Shown here one piece after another: positions 47,813 through 62,337 of a DNA stretch of 64,000 bases. The number at the start of each line of letters is the position of its first letter. Within the stretch, counting starts at the first letter, position 1. The translations under genes were made by a program, and so were the position numbers. The notes beneath the pieces were generated by a model, which did not search any database, was not told the origin of the DNA, and worked only from the letters and a program-made list of their open reading frames with translations. This DNA comes from Musa acuminata AAA Group (Eukaryota; Streptophyta; Magnoliopsida; Zingiberales; Musaceae). The stretch lies in NCBI RefSeq assembly GCF_036884655.1, contig NC_088338.1, forward strand, positions 186,001-250,000, written 5' to 3'.

Positions 47813-48639
47813 GGCCAGCAAGCATGCAGAAGCCATGCGCAGTCTCACGTACTCCACTTTAACTTCCAGTTATTGGTTTCTCATGTTCTATATAAACACT
47901 ACCACACTGTTCCCATCTCCTGTATTCTTCACAATAACTAAAGAAATCAAAACAAATAGTAGATATTTGCTTTTAATTAATCATTTCAAGCATATGGAAT
48001 CACCATCTAGTCTTAAATAACTCAATTAGGTCTCTCAAATCTTGTTTTAGTGAGGGGGGGGTTTTGTTAAAATAAATTATAATGCAGAAAAATTTTAATA
48101 CGAATATTGAAATCTTTAAGGATAGATCATGGATGTCATATCTCATCTTAGATTTGCAAATAAGAAGTTAAACTTTTTGTTTTTCCTACTTTCCATATTA
48201 CATGTTTATGTTTCTATATTACATGTTTGATTAGATTCATTATATACACAAGAGCAGAGGATCAAGAGTTTTTTGTTATCCTCAAGATTTTTTAATATAG
48301 ATGAACTTTCTTTTTATTACCTAATAGTCTTATTTAAAATCTAATTAGATCTATAATATATTTTATTATCATTATAATAACTAATATTTGCCTAAGATCA
48401 TATAATAAATAAATTAACAAAAAAATCTCTGAAATTCAATTATATTAATAAATAAATAAGATAATTCATGATAGAGGACAAAAATTTGGAGAGACCGCCA
48501 TTGACTCGCACAAGATTAAGCCACAACTTATGCACCCAATATTCAATTTGATCCAAAGGCCCATATAGATCCACGTCCATATATAGTTGGATCCATATGT
48601 AACTAATATCACCTAACATAATCTATCTAATAACATAAT
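47813..48639. other. RTM2-like 3' flank and AT-rich spacer
   Basis: The 3' untranslated region is followed by very AT-rich DNA. An oligo-G run lies at about 48053-48061. No gene is seen. Confidence 0.55.
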
Positions 48640-49340
48640 TTTTAACCAAATGTTGATATTTTTTGCTCATTCTTTAGATCAATGGTATATGCTTACCTGT
48701 AATACCATACTCTTAGTCCCACTTATATCATACATATAAGAGTAATACCCTACTCTTAGTCCCACTTATATCATACGTGTATTTGCCTATTCTTTAGATC
48801 AATGGTATATGCTTCTTGATTATCTATTTGAGGATGAAAAGCAATGTTAAAAACTAACTTTGTCTCTAGTGCCTTATAAAAACTTTTCTCGTATCTTAAT
48901 ATGAATATAAAACCTCGATATGATACAATCAATATAGACATAGAAGTCTAACTATTTCTTGGATATATAATTGAGCATATTAATTCATGGAATAGTTAGC
49001 ATAAATAGATAGAAAATGGGTTGTTTTGGTTAAACTATCCACAATGATCCAAATTTTATCATGTTTTTTTGCTGGTTTTAGACTGACACATGACAAAATT
49101 CATATTGACCTCTTCTCGTTTTCATTCGAGTATTCACAATCAATTTAAGGTATTTGCTAGTATCCGATGTTCTATTTTGATTTGTTAACATGTGAGACAC
49201 CTTTAAAAAAATTAGACGATATCTCTCTTCATTCCTAGCTACTAGTAGTGCTCTTTCAAATCCCTGTACATCCTGGTTATTCTAGGATGCATTGAGTATA
49301 AAAATGAGTGTATCTTTGTTAAAAATTTTTACTTTGTATC
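48640..49340 (-). mobile_element. Relic Ty3/gypsy LTR-retrotransposon integrase region
   Basis: Read on the minus strand and across frames, the sequence follows the gypsy integrase order: the zinc-finger part (SMHPRITRMYRDLKEHY, then RCLTC), a linker resembling the usual W..I.MDFV block, the catalytic-core start (IWIIVDSLTKTTHFLSIYA), YIQEIVRL, and the later FHPQ-type segment. Many stops and frameshifts are present, so it is dead. Neighbouring LTRs were not resolved. A long (AT)n tract lies about 200 bp away on its upstream (minus-sense) side. Confidence 0.8.
48690..48790. repeat. Local duplicated motifs inside the retroelement relic
   Basis: TTCTTTAGATCAATGGTATA occurs at about 48671 and again at about 48791, and TCTTAGTCCCACTTATATCA occurs at about 48711 and 48752. 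These are short direct duplications within decaying element DNA. Confidence 0.7.
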
Positions 49341-49532
49341 AGATTATTTTGGTATATATAATCTACCTCAAAATTTAATTACTCCTTCATCAATGTGAAA
49401 ATATTTTCTTTTTCCTATATCAACCTAAGACTTCAATCAATTCAAATAAGAGTCCTTAATATGTAATAATTTAATTTTACCTAAAAGGTTTACTATAGTG
49501 AGCAAATTTTTTAGTTAGACCTTTAAAGATAA

Positions 49533-49646
<114 letters not shown>

Positions 49647-49890
49647 AATTTATCATAGTCAACTTATTACTATTGACTTTTGACTTTGACTGTATGGTTA
49701 GTTGGACCAGCAGACACATTTATGAACCTTCACAATCACATGTTGTCAAAATATAATCATTGATTGTGGAAAACAAGGTCTATGAAAATACTTACTAGGG
49801 AAGTCATCATCTCAGCATATAGTCTCATGCACTAAGCTACCCTTTTAATTTTCTTCTCATGAACTGAACTCTTAACTTTCATTTAGTCAA

Positions 49891-49894
<4 letters not shown>

Positions 49895-49955
<61 letters not shown>
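49895..49955. repeat. Compound (TC)n(AC)n microsatellite
   Basis: About 16 TC units pass directly into about 14 AC units. Confidence 0.95.
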
Positions 49956-49957
<2 letters not shown>

Positions 49958-51078
49958 AAAGAAAAAGAGAATCTAAGGCTCACAAATTAACTCCCTTTTT
50001 GATAGTTTAGCCATAATTATCAGCCTTTTTGCCACACACCATACATGAAATTATTGAAGATAAGATATAAAGACCAAGACAACTCTATAAAGACCAAGAT
50101 AAGGTATAAAGACCAAGATTAATTCTATGGATGTAGGGGAAGGTAAGGAGAACCATTGCCAAGCATCAAGCATAAACTCTAAGACCCCTAAAAATAATTG
50201 CAATGTCAGATGGAATACTTTAATAGAGGCCAAGTTTAATTGTGGATATCGAATATAATTGCATAAAAGACAAGCATAGCACCAACATAAGAATCTCCAC
50301 TGAAATTTTCATCATATTTCTTTTATATTTAATTGGTGGCAAGAAGTTGACCGTCTATTTTTGGTGGTATTCTAGTTGAGTTTTATTGTCTTTGTCTCCG
50401 CTGATATGTATAAGTTTTGTCTAAACTACAATGTGACAATAGTTTATACGTATCACTAGCAATAATTTTTATCTTAAGGTCAGAAAAATATCAAAGAGTT
50501 TGGTTTAGCAATGGCATGAGAAGTGTATGACATAGTTATTTTCTTGATGGATTCATACACTGTAGCAACAAAAAAGGTATCAATTCTCCTAATTTTATCT
50601 AATATTTGGAATATCTTTGATTTTACAATTGATTACCTACTTTTTTTTTTATTATAATATTTTTATACTATGTATAATGTTTTCAATAACATACGAAAAC
50701 ACTATTTAATATTTTCATACTGTGTTACGATTTTTTTTTATATTATTAGAAACATTGTGACATGGTGTAAAAACATTATAATTGGACCGATTCAAATCTA
50801 CGAAAAGAGGAAGAAAAGGAGCAAGTAAGTGGGAATATTTCGAGTGATTTCGTCTATAGGAAAAGAGGAAGAGAAGGAGCAAATAGGTGAGGATATTTTA
50901 AATATTAGAACAAAAAGACATTATTAGAGAATTCTAAAAATATGAGCACTTTCCCAAAAAGAAAAAAATGATTTTTCTCAAAAAATCACAAAAAAAAAGA
51001 GAGTATTCTATCGCTTACAATCCAATCCAATCCAATCAGTGACTAATGTGGAGAAGAAACCATGCAGAGAACTCTACG
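49956..51078. other. AT-rich spacer upstream of the WRKY promoter
   Basis: No coding potential. A short repeated phrase (AAAGACCAAGA with TATAAAG) occurs three times near 50066-50120, and an AGGAAGA/AAGGAGCAA phrase twice near 50805 and 50865. Confidence 0.55.
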
Positions 51079-51352
51079 TTGACTTTTGAACCAAAGAGTT
51101 GCAAGAAGAACAAAGCAAGTGAGAAAAGAAGTAGTGAAGAGCTGAGATGATCCATGTTCAAACGCAGGAATTCAGAAAAAGAGGCTCAACTTAGTCAACG
51201 TTGAAATCACTTAGAATCTGTCTCCTGTTGTTGTCACAGAATGCACCATTGTCAACCTTCAACAATTCAACCTGACTGTACAATATGCAGTGTCCCAGCA
51301 AATTGGCCAACCACAGCTAATTAGTGTGTGATGTCTTCCTTCTCTTTTGACC
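51079..51352. promoter_or_regulatory. W-box cluster in the WRKY promoter
   Basis: Three full W-boxes TTGAC[C/T] occur in 275 bp: TTGACT at 51079-51084 (+), AGTCAA at 51193-51198 (minus) and TTGACC at 51347-51352 (+). A further TTGACA core lies at about 51250 (minus). WRKY proteins bind these, so auto- or cross-regulation is likely, as known for many WRKY genes. Confidence 0.5.
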
Positions 51353-51848
51353 ACAATTATTCCTTCCATTCACGTTAGGGCAATCTTTTCCCTTCCGAGA
51401 GAAGTGTGGTTAGGGTTCAATCATCACAAACACAAGAACCAACAAAGAGTAGGAGGTATGTTCATGACAACATTAGGTGCAAAACACCTATCTAGAAAGT
51501 AGTAGTAGTAGTAGTAATTTTCTTTATCACATTAATCGAAGTGGCTTAAAGTCAAAGTATCGCTTTAAACTCTACATATCAATTAGTAATCAGAGTCGTG
51601 CAGAAAGTCCAAAGGAGACGAAGGCTACTGCGGCTGTGAGCACTCAGCATGACGTTGAAATCCATTCTTCTTTTCCTTCTTGCAGTGCACTTCGGGCTGT
51701 TGACGTTTCTGAAGCTTGAAGAGATAAGGGCCAGGGGGTAGATTTCTAAGTCCAAAACAGTAGGCTATTATTTGCCTTTATATGAGGAGGAATTGGCGAG
51801 GATAACCGGCAGCAAGGAGAGCTGCTGTGAAAGAGGAGGAAGGAGATG

Positions 51849-54109
<2,261 letters not shown>

Positions 54110-55225
54110 GACTCAGCTTAGGTGAAGTTTTGAGCTGATAATTCATGTACATAATCAGTTTGGCAGCTATGTTTAAAGGAACTCTTAGTAAGTGGGATTG
54201 ATAAGTATTTTAAGATTTCTTGAATTACGATAATAATTATTATTAATTAGCTTTTAAGAAAAAAATTTAAGAATTAAGATTTAATTCTTTTATAAAACGG
54301 GTGAGACTCTCCCAAATTAGAATTAGACGGATTTCCTATTAGGTAAAACTTATGATCTAGTCCGATTAATTATATAAAGTTCTTGATGAGAAATATCTTA
54401 ATTGCTATGTATATCAGTAAGAAGTGGTAAAGAGAAAATGTATGGAGACCACTGACTCACTAAAATAATTAAATGATGGTGAAAATTTGACCAAAGAATA
54501 TTTTCTGTAGGGCCCACAATTAGGTGATGCAGTTAAGAAATAGGGTAACCGCGGATGAGTGGAGAAGTGATGCTCTTCTTCACTATTTGCGGTCCTCGTT
54601 ATCAAGAGGCGTGACCAGAATGATCTCAACCGTCAATCTCACACTTGTGTTATGATTGACGGTTGCGATCATTTTATTGCTTTCACTTTGGCGCCAGTAA
54701 TTTTAGCCCTCCTCTCCCTCTCTCTCTCTCTCTCTCTCCAAAAGAAAGGAGAAAGAGAGGGGTCAATCGTATTACACGGGACGGCGGAAGGCGAGGTGGG
54801 AATCGATGGGGCGAGGCATCGAGTCGCGGATCAATCCGAGGCATGCGCGTTTCCTCTATATATATTCTTGTCTATCTGAGAGTGGCTCATGGGTCGGAGA
54901 TTCCATGCCATCGTAGCAGCCGGTTCAGACGAAGGCGATGTTGTCGAAGAAATCAGTGAAGATTAAGGATAGACTTGGATGTTTTCAGGTAACATTTGTT
55001 CGTAATTCTTTAGATTTGGTGCATTTTGATTTATTTTAGTGTTATCGAGTTATTCTCGAAGCCTTAAGAAACCGAGGATTGGTGTGAGCTTGCTTCAAGC
55101 TGTAGCATGACGAAGCCCTAGCTGTGACTCCTTATGTTGCTTTGCATCAGAAGTGAACCCTAGGAGGAGACTTCACACCAAAGTGACAACAAAATCAGTA
55201 GAAATTATGAGACCTTTATGTGAAT

Positions 55226-55418
55226 GTCCATTTCAGAGGCTATAGTTATTGAAACAAGAAAAAGATAACACATAGCCGATTCCATCTTCTATTGCTTGGT
55301 GTTGTGTTCTGTCCATATACCCTGTATGTGTATCTTTATTAGTTCTGTTCAAAGTTTATTGTTCTTGTTCACTGTGTCATGAGAATTTTGTGTTTGTTAT
55401 TAAGATATACTTATCCCA
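55226..55418. repeat. 193-bp direct repeat, copy 1
   Basis: Starts GTCCATTTCAGAGGCTATAG and ends in TTATCCCA. It is equal in length to copy 2 at 55508-55700 and differs at scattered single bases only. Confidence 0.9.
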
Positions 55419-55507
55419 GTCAAATTCATTAGTCAAAGGATCAAAGTAACACAAATGTTTCTGCTTGCTTCGGTTGTGCTCTTTTTTATTAGAGTCTGTG
55501 GGCATCT

Positions 55508-55700
55508 GTCCATTTCAGAGGCTATAGTTATTGAAACAAGAAAAAGATAACACACAACCGATTCCATCTTGTATTGCTCAGTGTTGTGGTCTGTCCATAC
55601 AGCCTGTACAGGTATCTTTATTAGTTCTATTCGAAGTTTATTGTTCTTATTCACTGTGTCATAGGAATTTTGTGTTTGTTATTAAGATATATTTATCCCA
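55508..55700. repeat. 193-bp direct repeat, copy 2
   Basis: A gapless partner of 55226-55418 at a distance of 282 bp, separated by 89 bp of unrelated sequence. The divergence (roughly a dozen or so substitutions by eye) shows the duplication is not recent. Confidence 0.9.
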
Positions 55701-57495
55701 ATGGGAAGCCTTTCTACTTTGATATACAGTGCCAACTTTTGAGTACAGAATACAAACTATCATGGTCTTTTAGAGAATATCTGCTACCATGCCAATTACA
55801 TTCTTCCTAGCAATCCTACTCTTCTTTCAAAAGATTGAAACCTTTTATTGGTTTGCTTTTCTTTTGCTAAAGGATAATTGTGTCTCCATTCCCCTCATTT
55901 CCTTGGAACATGTTGGAAAACATAAGTAAGCTTATATCCAACTTCCTCTAGGGGCCACCTGCTTGGCATTGATTGTTTGGCAGAATAGCCTGGTGTTTAT
56001 TTCAACTTTAGTGTTACTTGTACATCTATTACCCTGTGAGTCAGCTATATACTTGATGGAATATAGCTGTTTCTTTTAGTGCTTGTTAACATTAACAAAA
56101 ATGAATAACAAAAACCATGATCTTTATTTGAAGCTGTAAAATTTCATGATATCTGACAAGATATCTGATATATAGTATGAAATGTTGAAAGCTGAAGCTG
56201 GAGGCATAGTTTACCTACTATTACGACTTAGTATTATGGATAAATGGATAGTTTACCTACTGTTCATAATGCTTTTATGGCCAAATAATAGCAATGGGTT
56301 ACACTTTTATTTAACTTCAGCAGATTTTATTTGGCTCAAACCAGTAGAACTTAAATTGGTGATCTAGGTTCCTTGCATACCTTAATAGCCCTTGAAAATT
56401 ATCTTACTTTCAAACAACCAATTACCTGATCAACTTGAGGGTGATCACAGGCTCCTTGATGTTTGATACTTCAGCTTGCTCAATCACACATTACATTATG
56501 CAATGCTGAAACAAATAACCCCCATAGTAAAAAAAGTAAACTTTTATGGGTGGGTAATGTGGTCGACATCTATTGCTCGAGAAGTATCTGATGGATTTAA
56601 ATGTAGCGAGTCGCTTGTAGAACGTAGAGCATCACTATCTTCCATGTGCAGTGTCAGTGCATTTGTTTTCGTAACTCCGGAGGATCATACTTTTAGTCTT
56701 ATTGAAGTTCTTATGTGGATGATGCAGGGAACTCTCAAAGAAGGCTCAAGAGGCAAATACACTAGGTGATCAGAACCGAACCATCACTTATATTTTGTTC
56801 CAAGCTGTGTTCGTGGTGGCAACCATGGCCCTTGCGGTTCCTTCATGTCCTATCAGATACATGCTATCCTCCAAATCTTCCAAGTATCCATGACCACATG
56901 GAACGATGAGAGCTTCATTCTGTTGTCATGCATTGCCAGTCTACCAGGTGGATTTTACATAACTATAGTAAAAAGGGGATGAACAAATCAACCAAGAAGA
57001 AGAAATTTGAGATGAACACATCAACCAAGAACTAGATCAAGTGGTGGATCTAGTAAAAAGGGGAAGGTCCATTGCATGAGGCTCGCTTGAATCTGGGGAG
57101 GGTCAGTATCATCGTATTAAGTTTTACAGGCAAAAAGTGGTTTCCACAGTTTGTACTTTGTTCAGTCATGTTACTGTACTATAAGTAGTTTTGATTACCA
57201 GAACAATCTAGGAGTTGCTATCACCTATTGTCTTTTCCTCCTTTCATCTATTCCTTTCTTCAAGTGCTAGGAAACTTAAAAGAGTGTGTGATGTTTGCTT
57301 GATAACACTTCTTGCTACAAACTTTTGGTTATTAGAATATGTAATTTAACCTGTAACTAAAAGTACTACTTACATGTTGTTATTACAAGATGTAAATGCT
57401 ACAAATAGCAATTGCATGCCAGCTTAATTTATCTTATAGTTGATGCTTGCAATTGAAACTAAGATAGAAGAGAGACTTAGTTGACACTAGCAACT

Positions 57496-57566
57496 ATATT
57501 AGTATAATTCATATATGAAAGGATGATGGTTATACATATTAGTATAATTCATATATGAAAGGATGA
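57496..57566. repeat. 31-bp direct repeat, period 40
   Basis: ATATTAGTATAATTCATATA and the next 11 bases recur unchanged at 57536. Confidence 0.85.
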
Positions 57567-57762
57567 AATGGAGTTCCAAATCTAATTTTGATTAATTAAT
57601 TTATTTGTAATGTTTTAAAATATAAATCTATTCGTAACATGTTACCGTATTAGATACATGTTTTATAAGTAAATAAGTAATCGGACTCTTACAATTATTG
57701 AATTAATTGATGCAAAATAATAATAAGTTCAATTGAATTAATTGAACTTATTAGTGTTAGCA

Positions 57763-57797
<35 letters not shown>
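57763..57797. repeat. (AAT)n microsatellite
   Basis: About 11 AAT units in the distal promoter of the PMI1-related gene, next to the transition to GC-rich sequence. Confidence 0.95.
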
Positions 57798-57798
<1 letters not shown>

Positions 57799-58617
57799 CA
57801 CGGCTGCTGCTGTTCCATCTGGAATTATTATTTCTCGCGCGGAACACGTGACATGGTCCAGTGCACAGGGGCGGCGCGCCCACAAGATGACAAACGGCCG
57901 GCGACACGTTGCGCTGCCACCCAACTGCGCATTCGAATTCAAACTCTTCGATTCCGTAATTCGATTCCCAGAGCGCTTCCCTCCTACCTTCGCCCAAATG
58001 TCTGCTCCCTTTACCTCCCAACTTAGCGGTATTATTGTTACTGTTAATTGCGATAACAACTCTCATCATCATCACCATTACCCGAGTTAGGACAAGAGGA
58101 CGAATTAATGTGGGTTAATCCCTCATCACACTGCACCCACCCACCCCGTCTCATCGGAGACGCACGAATCTTGCAGCGGAAGAGATCCGTATCCAGCGGC
58201 TGAAGAGACCCGATCGCCTCATGATGGCACCCATGGCATTGCTTTTCCACTCATTGATTACGTACTCGAGATGCACCTGTCTTGTGATTGGTTGTTATGT
58301 GGGACGTGGTGTCCCATGTTGAGACGCTGGGTCAAAATTGGAAGCAAACCGACTTACGGAAAGTACAGTAAAGCAAATACGCCTCCGCCTTAATATGGTC
58401 CGATTAACGCTGGTCCACGTTACCTTAACTTACAACCCAACCCCATCTCCCAACCATCAAACGACGAAGAAGAGGAAGGCAAAGGAAGAAGGAAACCCAT
58501 CCGCGTCGCCCTAAAGGTCGTGGCAAGGAGATGGAAGAAGACAGAGATCTGTAAGCAATCTTCCATCGCCTGCCCTCCTCTTGTAGCTCCAGTTGCGGCG
58601 TAGAAGAAAGGGGGGCG

Positions 58618-61600
58618 ATGATTGGGAAGCCCGCCTTCGGCAAGGGCAAACCCGGCAGCAGCGGCGGGAGCGACCAACAGGGCAACGCTCGCTTCCTTCA
58701 CGAGATCGAAGCCCTCAGCAAAGCCCTATCCGTCGACCCCAAGCAGCCCCGACACCCACGGTCCTCCTCCGACGACCGCCGGTCCATCTCCGCCGGCCGA
58801 TCTCACCTCAAGGCCCCCTCCAATCCCAAGCCCTCCTCCTCGGACAAGCAGAAGGATAAGAAGAAGCCCGGGTCTTCGTCCCTTTGGGGCTGGAACCCTA
58901 TCAAGAAGGCCCTCTCCCACATCGGCGGCCACCGCCGCTTCGACTGCTGCTTTTCCCTCCATGTCCATTCTATCGAGGGCCTCCCGGCGGCCCTCGCTGG
59001 TGCCTCGCTCGCTGTGTACTGGCGCCGCACCACCGACCCCGTCTCCTCCGCCGCCGCCACTCGCCCGGCCCGCGTTCTCCATGGCGCTGCTCTGTTTGGG
59101 GAAAGCCTCACCTACCGCTGCTCCGTGCACGGCGCCCGCAGCGGGCCGGGCGGCACGGCCAAGTACGAGGCGCGGCACTTCCTGATCTACCCCGCTCTCA
59201 CGGTCGGCGCCCCTGGGCTGGACCTCGGGCGCCACCTGGTGGACCTCACCCGCGTGCTGCCAGCCACACTCGAGGAGCTCGAGGATGCGGAGAAGGCGTT
59301 CGGCAAGTGGAGCACGAGCTACCGGCTTTCGGGTAAGGCAAGGGGAGCATCCCTCAATGTCAGCTTTGGGTTCTCACTGGTGGGAAATAATTCTGTGGAT
59401 GCCGGCGCACGAGAGAGGGAGGGGTCCAGAATGTTGAATTCGGAGGAAGGAGGGCTCGATAAGGTCAATTGGCAGGGCCCGATGGCTCCTGCGGGAAGCC
59501 GGCTTCAACATCATGGCCGGTGCCAGTCAGTGAAGGATGTTAAGGTACTTCATGAGGTCTTACCGAGCTCCAAGTCAGATGCCTTGGCCTTGGCTAATTT
59601 TGAGAGGCAAGCGAAGCCAGAGAAGTCCAATGACTCTAAGGAACTTCCAACTTTGGATACTGATGCAAAGCGAGAGCTTCAGATCATTGTGGAACAGATT
59701 CAATCTACAGAGTTGAGGACTTGCTTAGTATCAGAGCTCTTGGAAGGAACTGAGGAAGAGCCTCAGCTCTTGGACGGAATTGAGGTGGAGTCGCATCTGC
59801 CGAAGCCTTGTATATTGCTGGAGGCTGTCAAAGGAAGTGATGAACGGGAGTGCGATGAGCCCAAATTCATGGTGATCGAACACGGGGTGGAGATTGTATC
59901 AAAAGGCCGGACTTGCAAAACCAGTGGTGACATTGAGATTGACGAGTCTGCTGGTGATGACGAAGCGGGTGAGGCCAGAAAGGAAGGACTGGATGCGAAA
60001 CCAGAAGAACCAGTTGCGGAAATGGCTCAGCAGGAAAGCCATAATCTGCATGATGCTTCATTGTTGACTGGTGAGGCCAAAATGGAAGAAGGGTCAGATA
60101 TGAAGATACATGAACCCGATGCGGAAGAAGCTGAGCATGACATCTATAATCCACAAGAGGCCACATTGTTGGCTGTGGATCCACCGGTGCAAGACCTAGA
60201 TTCTATCTTTGGTGAGCTCTCGGTTCTTGAATTAGGGGAATTTGAGTCTCCAGATATCCAAGGCAAACCAACCAAGCAACTGAGTCATGGGGACATTAAG
60301 TCTAACTACAAGATGGCAAATTTGCTGAGCAGGTCCCGTAGCTTAGATGCTGTCACAGAGTCTGTTGCCAGTGAATTCTTAAGCATGCTAGGTATAGAGC
60401 ATAGTCCTTTCGGATTGAGTTCGGACAGTGATCCAGATTCACCAAGGGAGCGGTTGTGGAAGCAATTTGAGAAGGAATCACTAGCTTCAGGTGATAATAT
60501 CTTTGGTCTTGATGCTGGAATGGAGAAGCAGCCCTATTGGGATGAACTTTCAGATGGTCTTGATCTCTCAGTAATTATTCAAGAAGCTGAGACAGAGCTT
60601 CAGAACGCGGAACTGGCAATGAACAACATGAAATCCAGGGCTAAAATGCTGGAAGATGCAGAAACAGAAGCTTTGATGCATGCATGGGGCTTGAACGAAG
60701 AGGCCTTTCATTGCTCTCCGCCTGGGAGCGGCGGTGGATTTGGTAGTCCCATCGACCTCCCTCCGGAAGAGCCACTTGAGTTGCCACTGCTTGGTGAGGG
60801 CTTGGGTCCTATTGTTCAAACAAAAGATGGAGGTTTTTTGCGGTCCATGAACCCTTTGATGTTTAGGAACGCAAAGAACAAAGAGAACTTGATCATGCAG
60901 GTGTCCAGCCCCATTGTGGTTCCTGCAGAAATGGGTTCTGGGATCATGGAGATATTGCAGCGATTAGCTTCAGTGGGCATTGAAAAACTATCAAGGCAAG
61001 CAAGCAAGCTGATGCCGCTAGAAGATATCACTGGTAAGACAATGCAACAGATAGCCTGGGATTCTGCAACTGCTCTGGATTCTTGTGAAAGGTCTGAGAG
61101 TTTTATCATCTGTTTCTCTTCAGTTTAATTTCTTTTGTAACCCCCCCTTGTTTTAGAATCTTCTGATGCTTGTATTAAAATTTTCTCCTATGGTTTGTAC
61201 AGGAATGACTTATTAGAAAATCATTATCCAGAAACAGGGTTGGCTGCTTCTCATAATGTCTCTGGGAGGAGGAAGAAAGGTAATGGCATGTCTCTAGCTT
61301 CCTCCAGCACTGGGGAAATGATATCTGAATATGTTTCACTGGAGGATCTAGCTCCAATGGCAATGGATAAGATTGAAGCCCTTTCAATTGAGGGGTTGAG
61401 AATACAGACAGGCATGTCTGATGAAGAAGCACCTTCAAATGTTAGCCCCCAGTCTATCGGAGAAATTTCAGCATTGGAAGGAAAAGGAGCCGACAATAGC
61501 TGGTCTCTAGGTCTGGAAGGCACAGCTGGATTACAGCTTTTGGACATTAAAGACAGCGGGCACGATGTAGATGGCTTAATGGGTTTGTCTATAACACTAG

Positions 61601-62337
61601 ATGAGTGGATGAAGCTTGATTCAGGCATAATTGATGAGGAAGATCAGGACAGTGATCGAACATCGAAGATTCTGGCAGCCCATCATGCTAATTCAATGGA
61701 CTTGATTTGTGGTGAGTGGAAGGAAGACAAGAGAGGTAGGAAAAAATCTGGTAGAAAGTGGGGATTGTTGGGGAATAACTTCACTGTTGCTCTGATGGTA
61801 CAGCTCCGGAATCCCTTAAGGAACTATGAGCCAGTGGGCACGCCAATGCTTGCTTTAATTCAAGTTGAGCGAGTTTTTGTTCCCCCGAAACCTAAAATAT
61901 ACAGCACTGTTTCAGAAAAGGGAAACAGTGAACAAGAAGATGAGGTTGAGACTGAAAGCAAACCATTGACCAAGGAGGAGAAACATGAGGAAGAGGTCAT
62001 TCCTCAGTACAAAATCACTGAGGTACATGTTGCGGGTCTAAAAACAGAACCTAACAAGAGAAGTCTTTGGGGTAATCCCAAGCAACAACAGTCTGGTTCT
62101 AGGTGGTTGCTTGCTACTGGAATGGGCAAGAGTAATAAGCATCCGTTTATGAAGTCGAAGACAGTTGCAAAACCTTCTCAAGACATGACGGCCAAAGTGC
62201 AGCCAGGAGATACTCTTTGGAGCATTTCTTCACGTGTTCATGGCAGTGGGGCCAAATGGAAAGAGCTAGCGGCTCTGAACCCTCACATAAGGAACCCTAA
62301 TATCATCTTCCCGAATGAAACTATTAAGCTGCGTTGA
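58618..62337 (+). CDS. PMIR1: PLASTID MOVEMENT IMPAIRED 1-RELATED (PMIR1-like) NT-C2 protein
   Basis: Two exons, 58618-61091 and 61203-62337, encode 1202 residues; the intron splits an Arg codon. The N-terminus is Ser/Lys/Pro-rich and includes FLHEIEALSKALSVDP. An NT-C2 domain spans about 105-252 (RFDCCFSLHVHSIEGLP ... ASLNVSFGFSLV). A long acidic, low-complexity middle follows, then family blocks such as ESVASEFLSMLGIEHSPFGL and LEDAETEALMHAWGLNE. The second exon carries VSLEDLAPMAMDKIEALSIE and VALMVQLRNPLRNYEPVGTP, and ends with a LysM-like segment (PGDTLWSISSRVHGSGAKWK ... LNPHIRNPNIIFPNETIKL, about 1153-1202). PMI1 itself is needed for chloroplast and nuclear movement in response to blue light; PMIR members are related cytosolic or membrane-associated proteins with less clear roles. 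The start codon follows a GC-rich leader. No damage is seen. Confidence 0.93.

Larger units (their letters stand above)
54938..56769 (+). other. Candidate small spliced ORF (30 residues)
   Basis: ATG at 54938 starts a 17-codon exon (MLSKKSVKIKDRLGCFQ) that ends at a consensus donor (CAG|GTAACA, after 54988). An acceptor (GATGCAG|G) at 56727 would add 13 codons ([13 protein letters not shown]) and a TGA at 56767-56769, in phase. The upstream sequence has a CT tract, a TATA-like TATATAT at 54857 and moderate GC content, as a promoter might. The product would be a basic 30-residue peptide with one Cys. Many such models arise by chance, so this is only a candidate. Confidence 0.25.
54110..58617. 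other. Long spacer between WRKY and the PMI1-related gene
   Basis: AT-rich DNA apart from a promoter-like, GC-richer island at about 54540-54990 and the PMI1-related promoter from about 57800. It holds a candidate small two-exon frame (54938-56769), a 193-bp direct duplication, a 31-bp direct repeat at 57496-57566 and an (AAT)n tract at 57763-57797. No known protein family was recognised. Confidence 0.55.
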
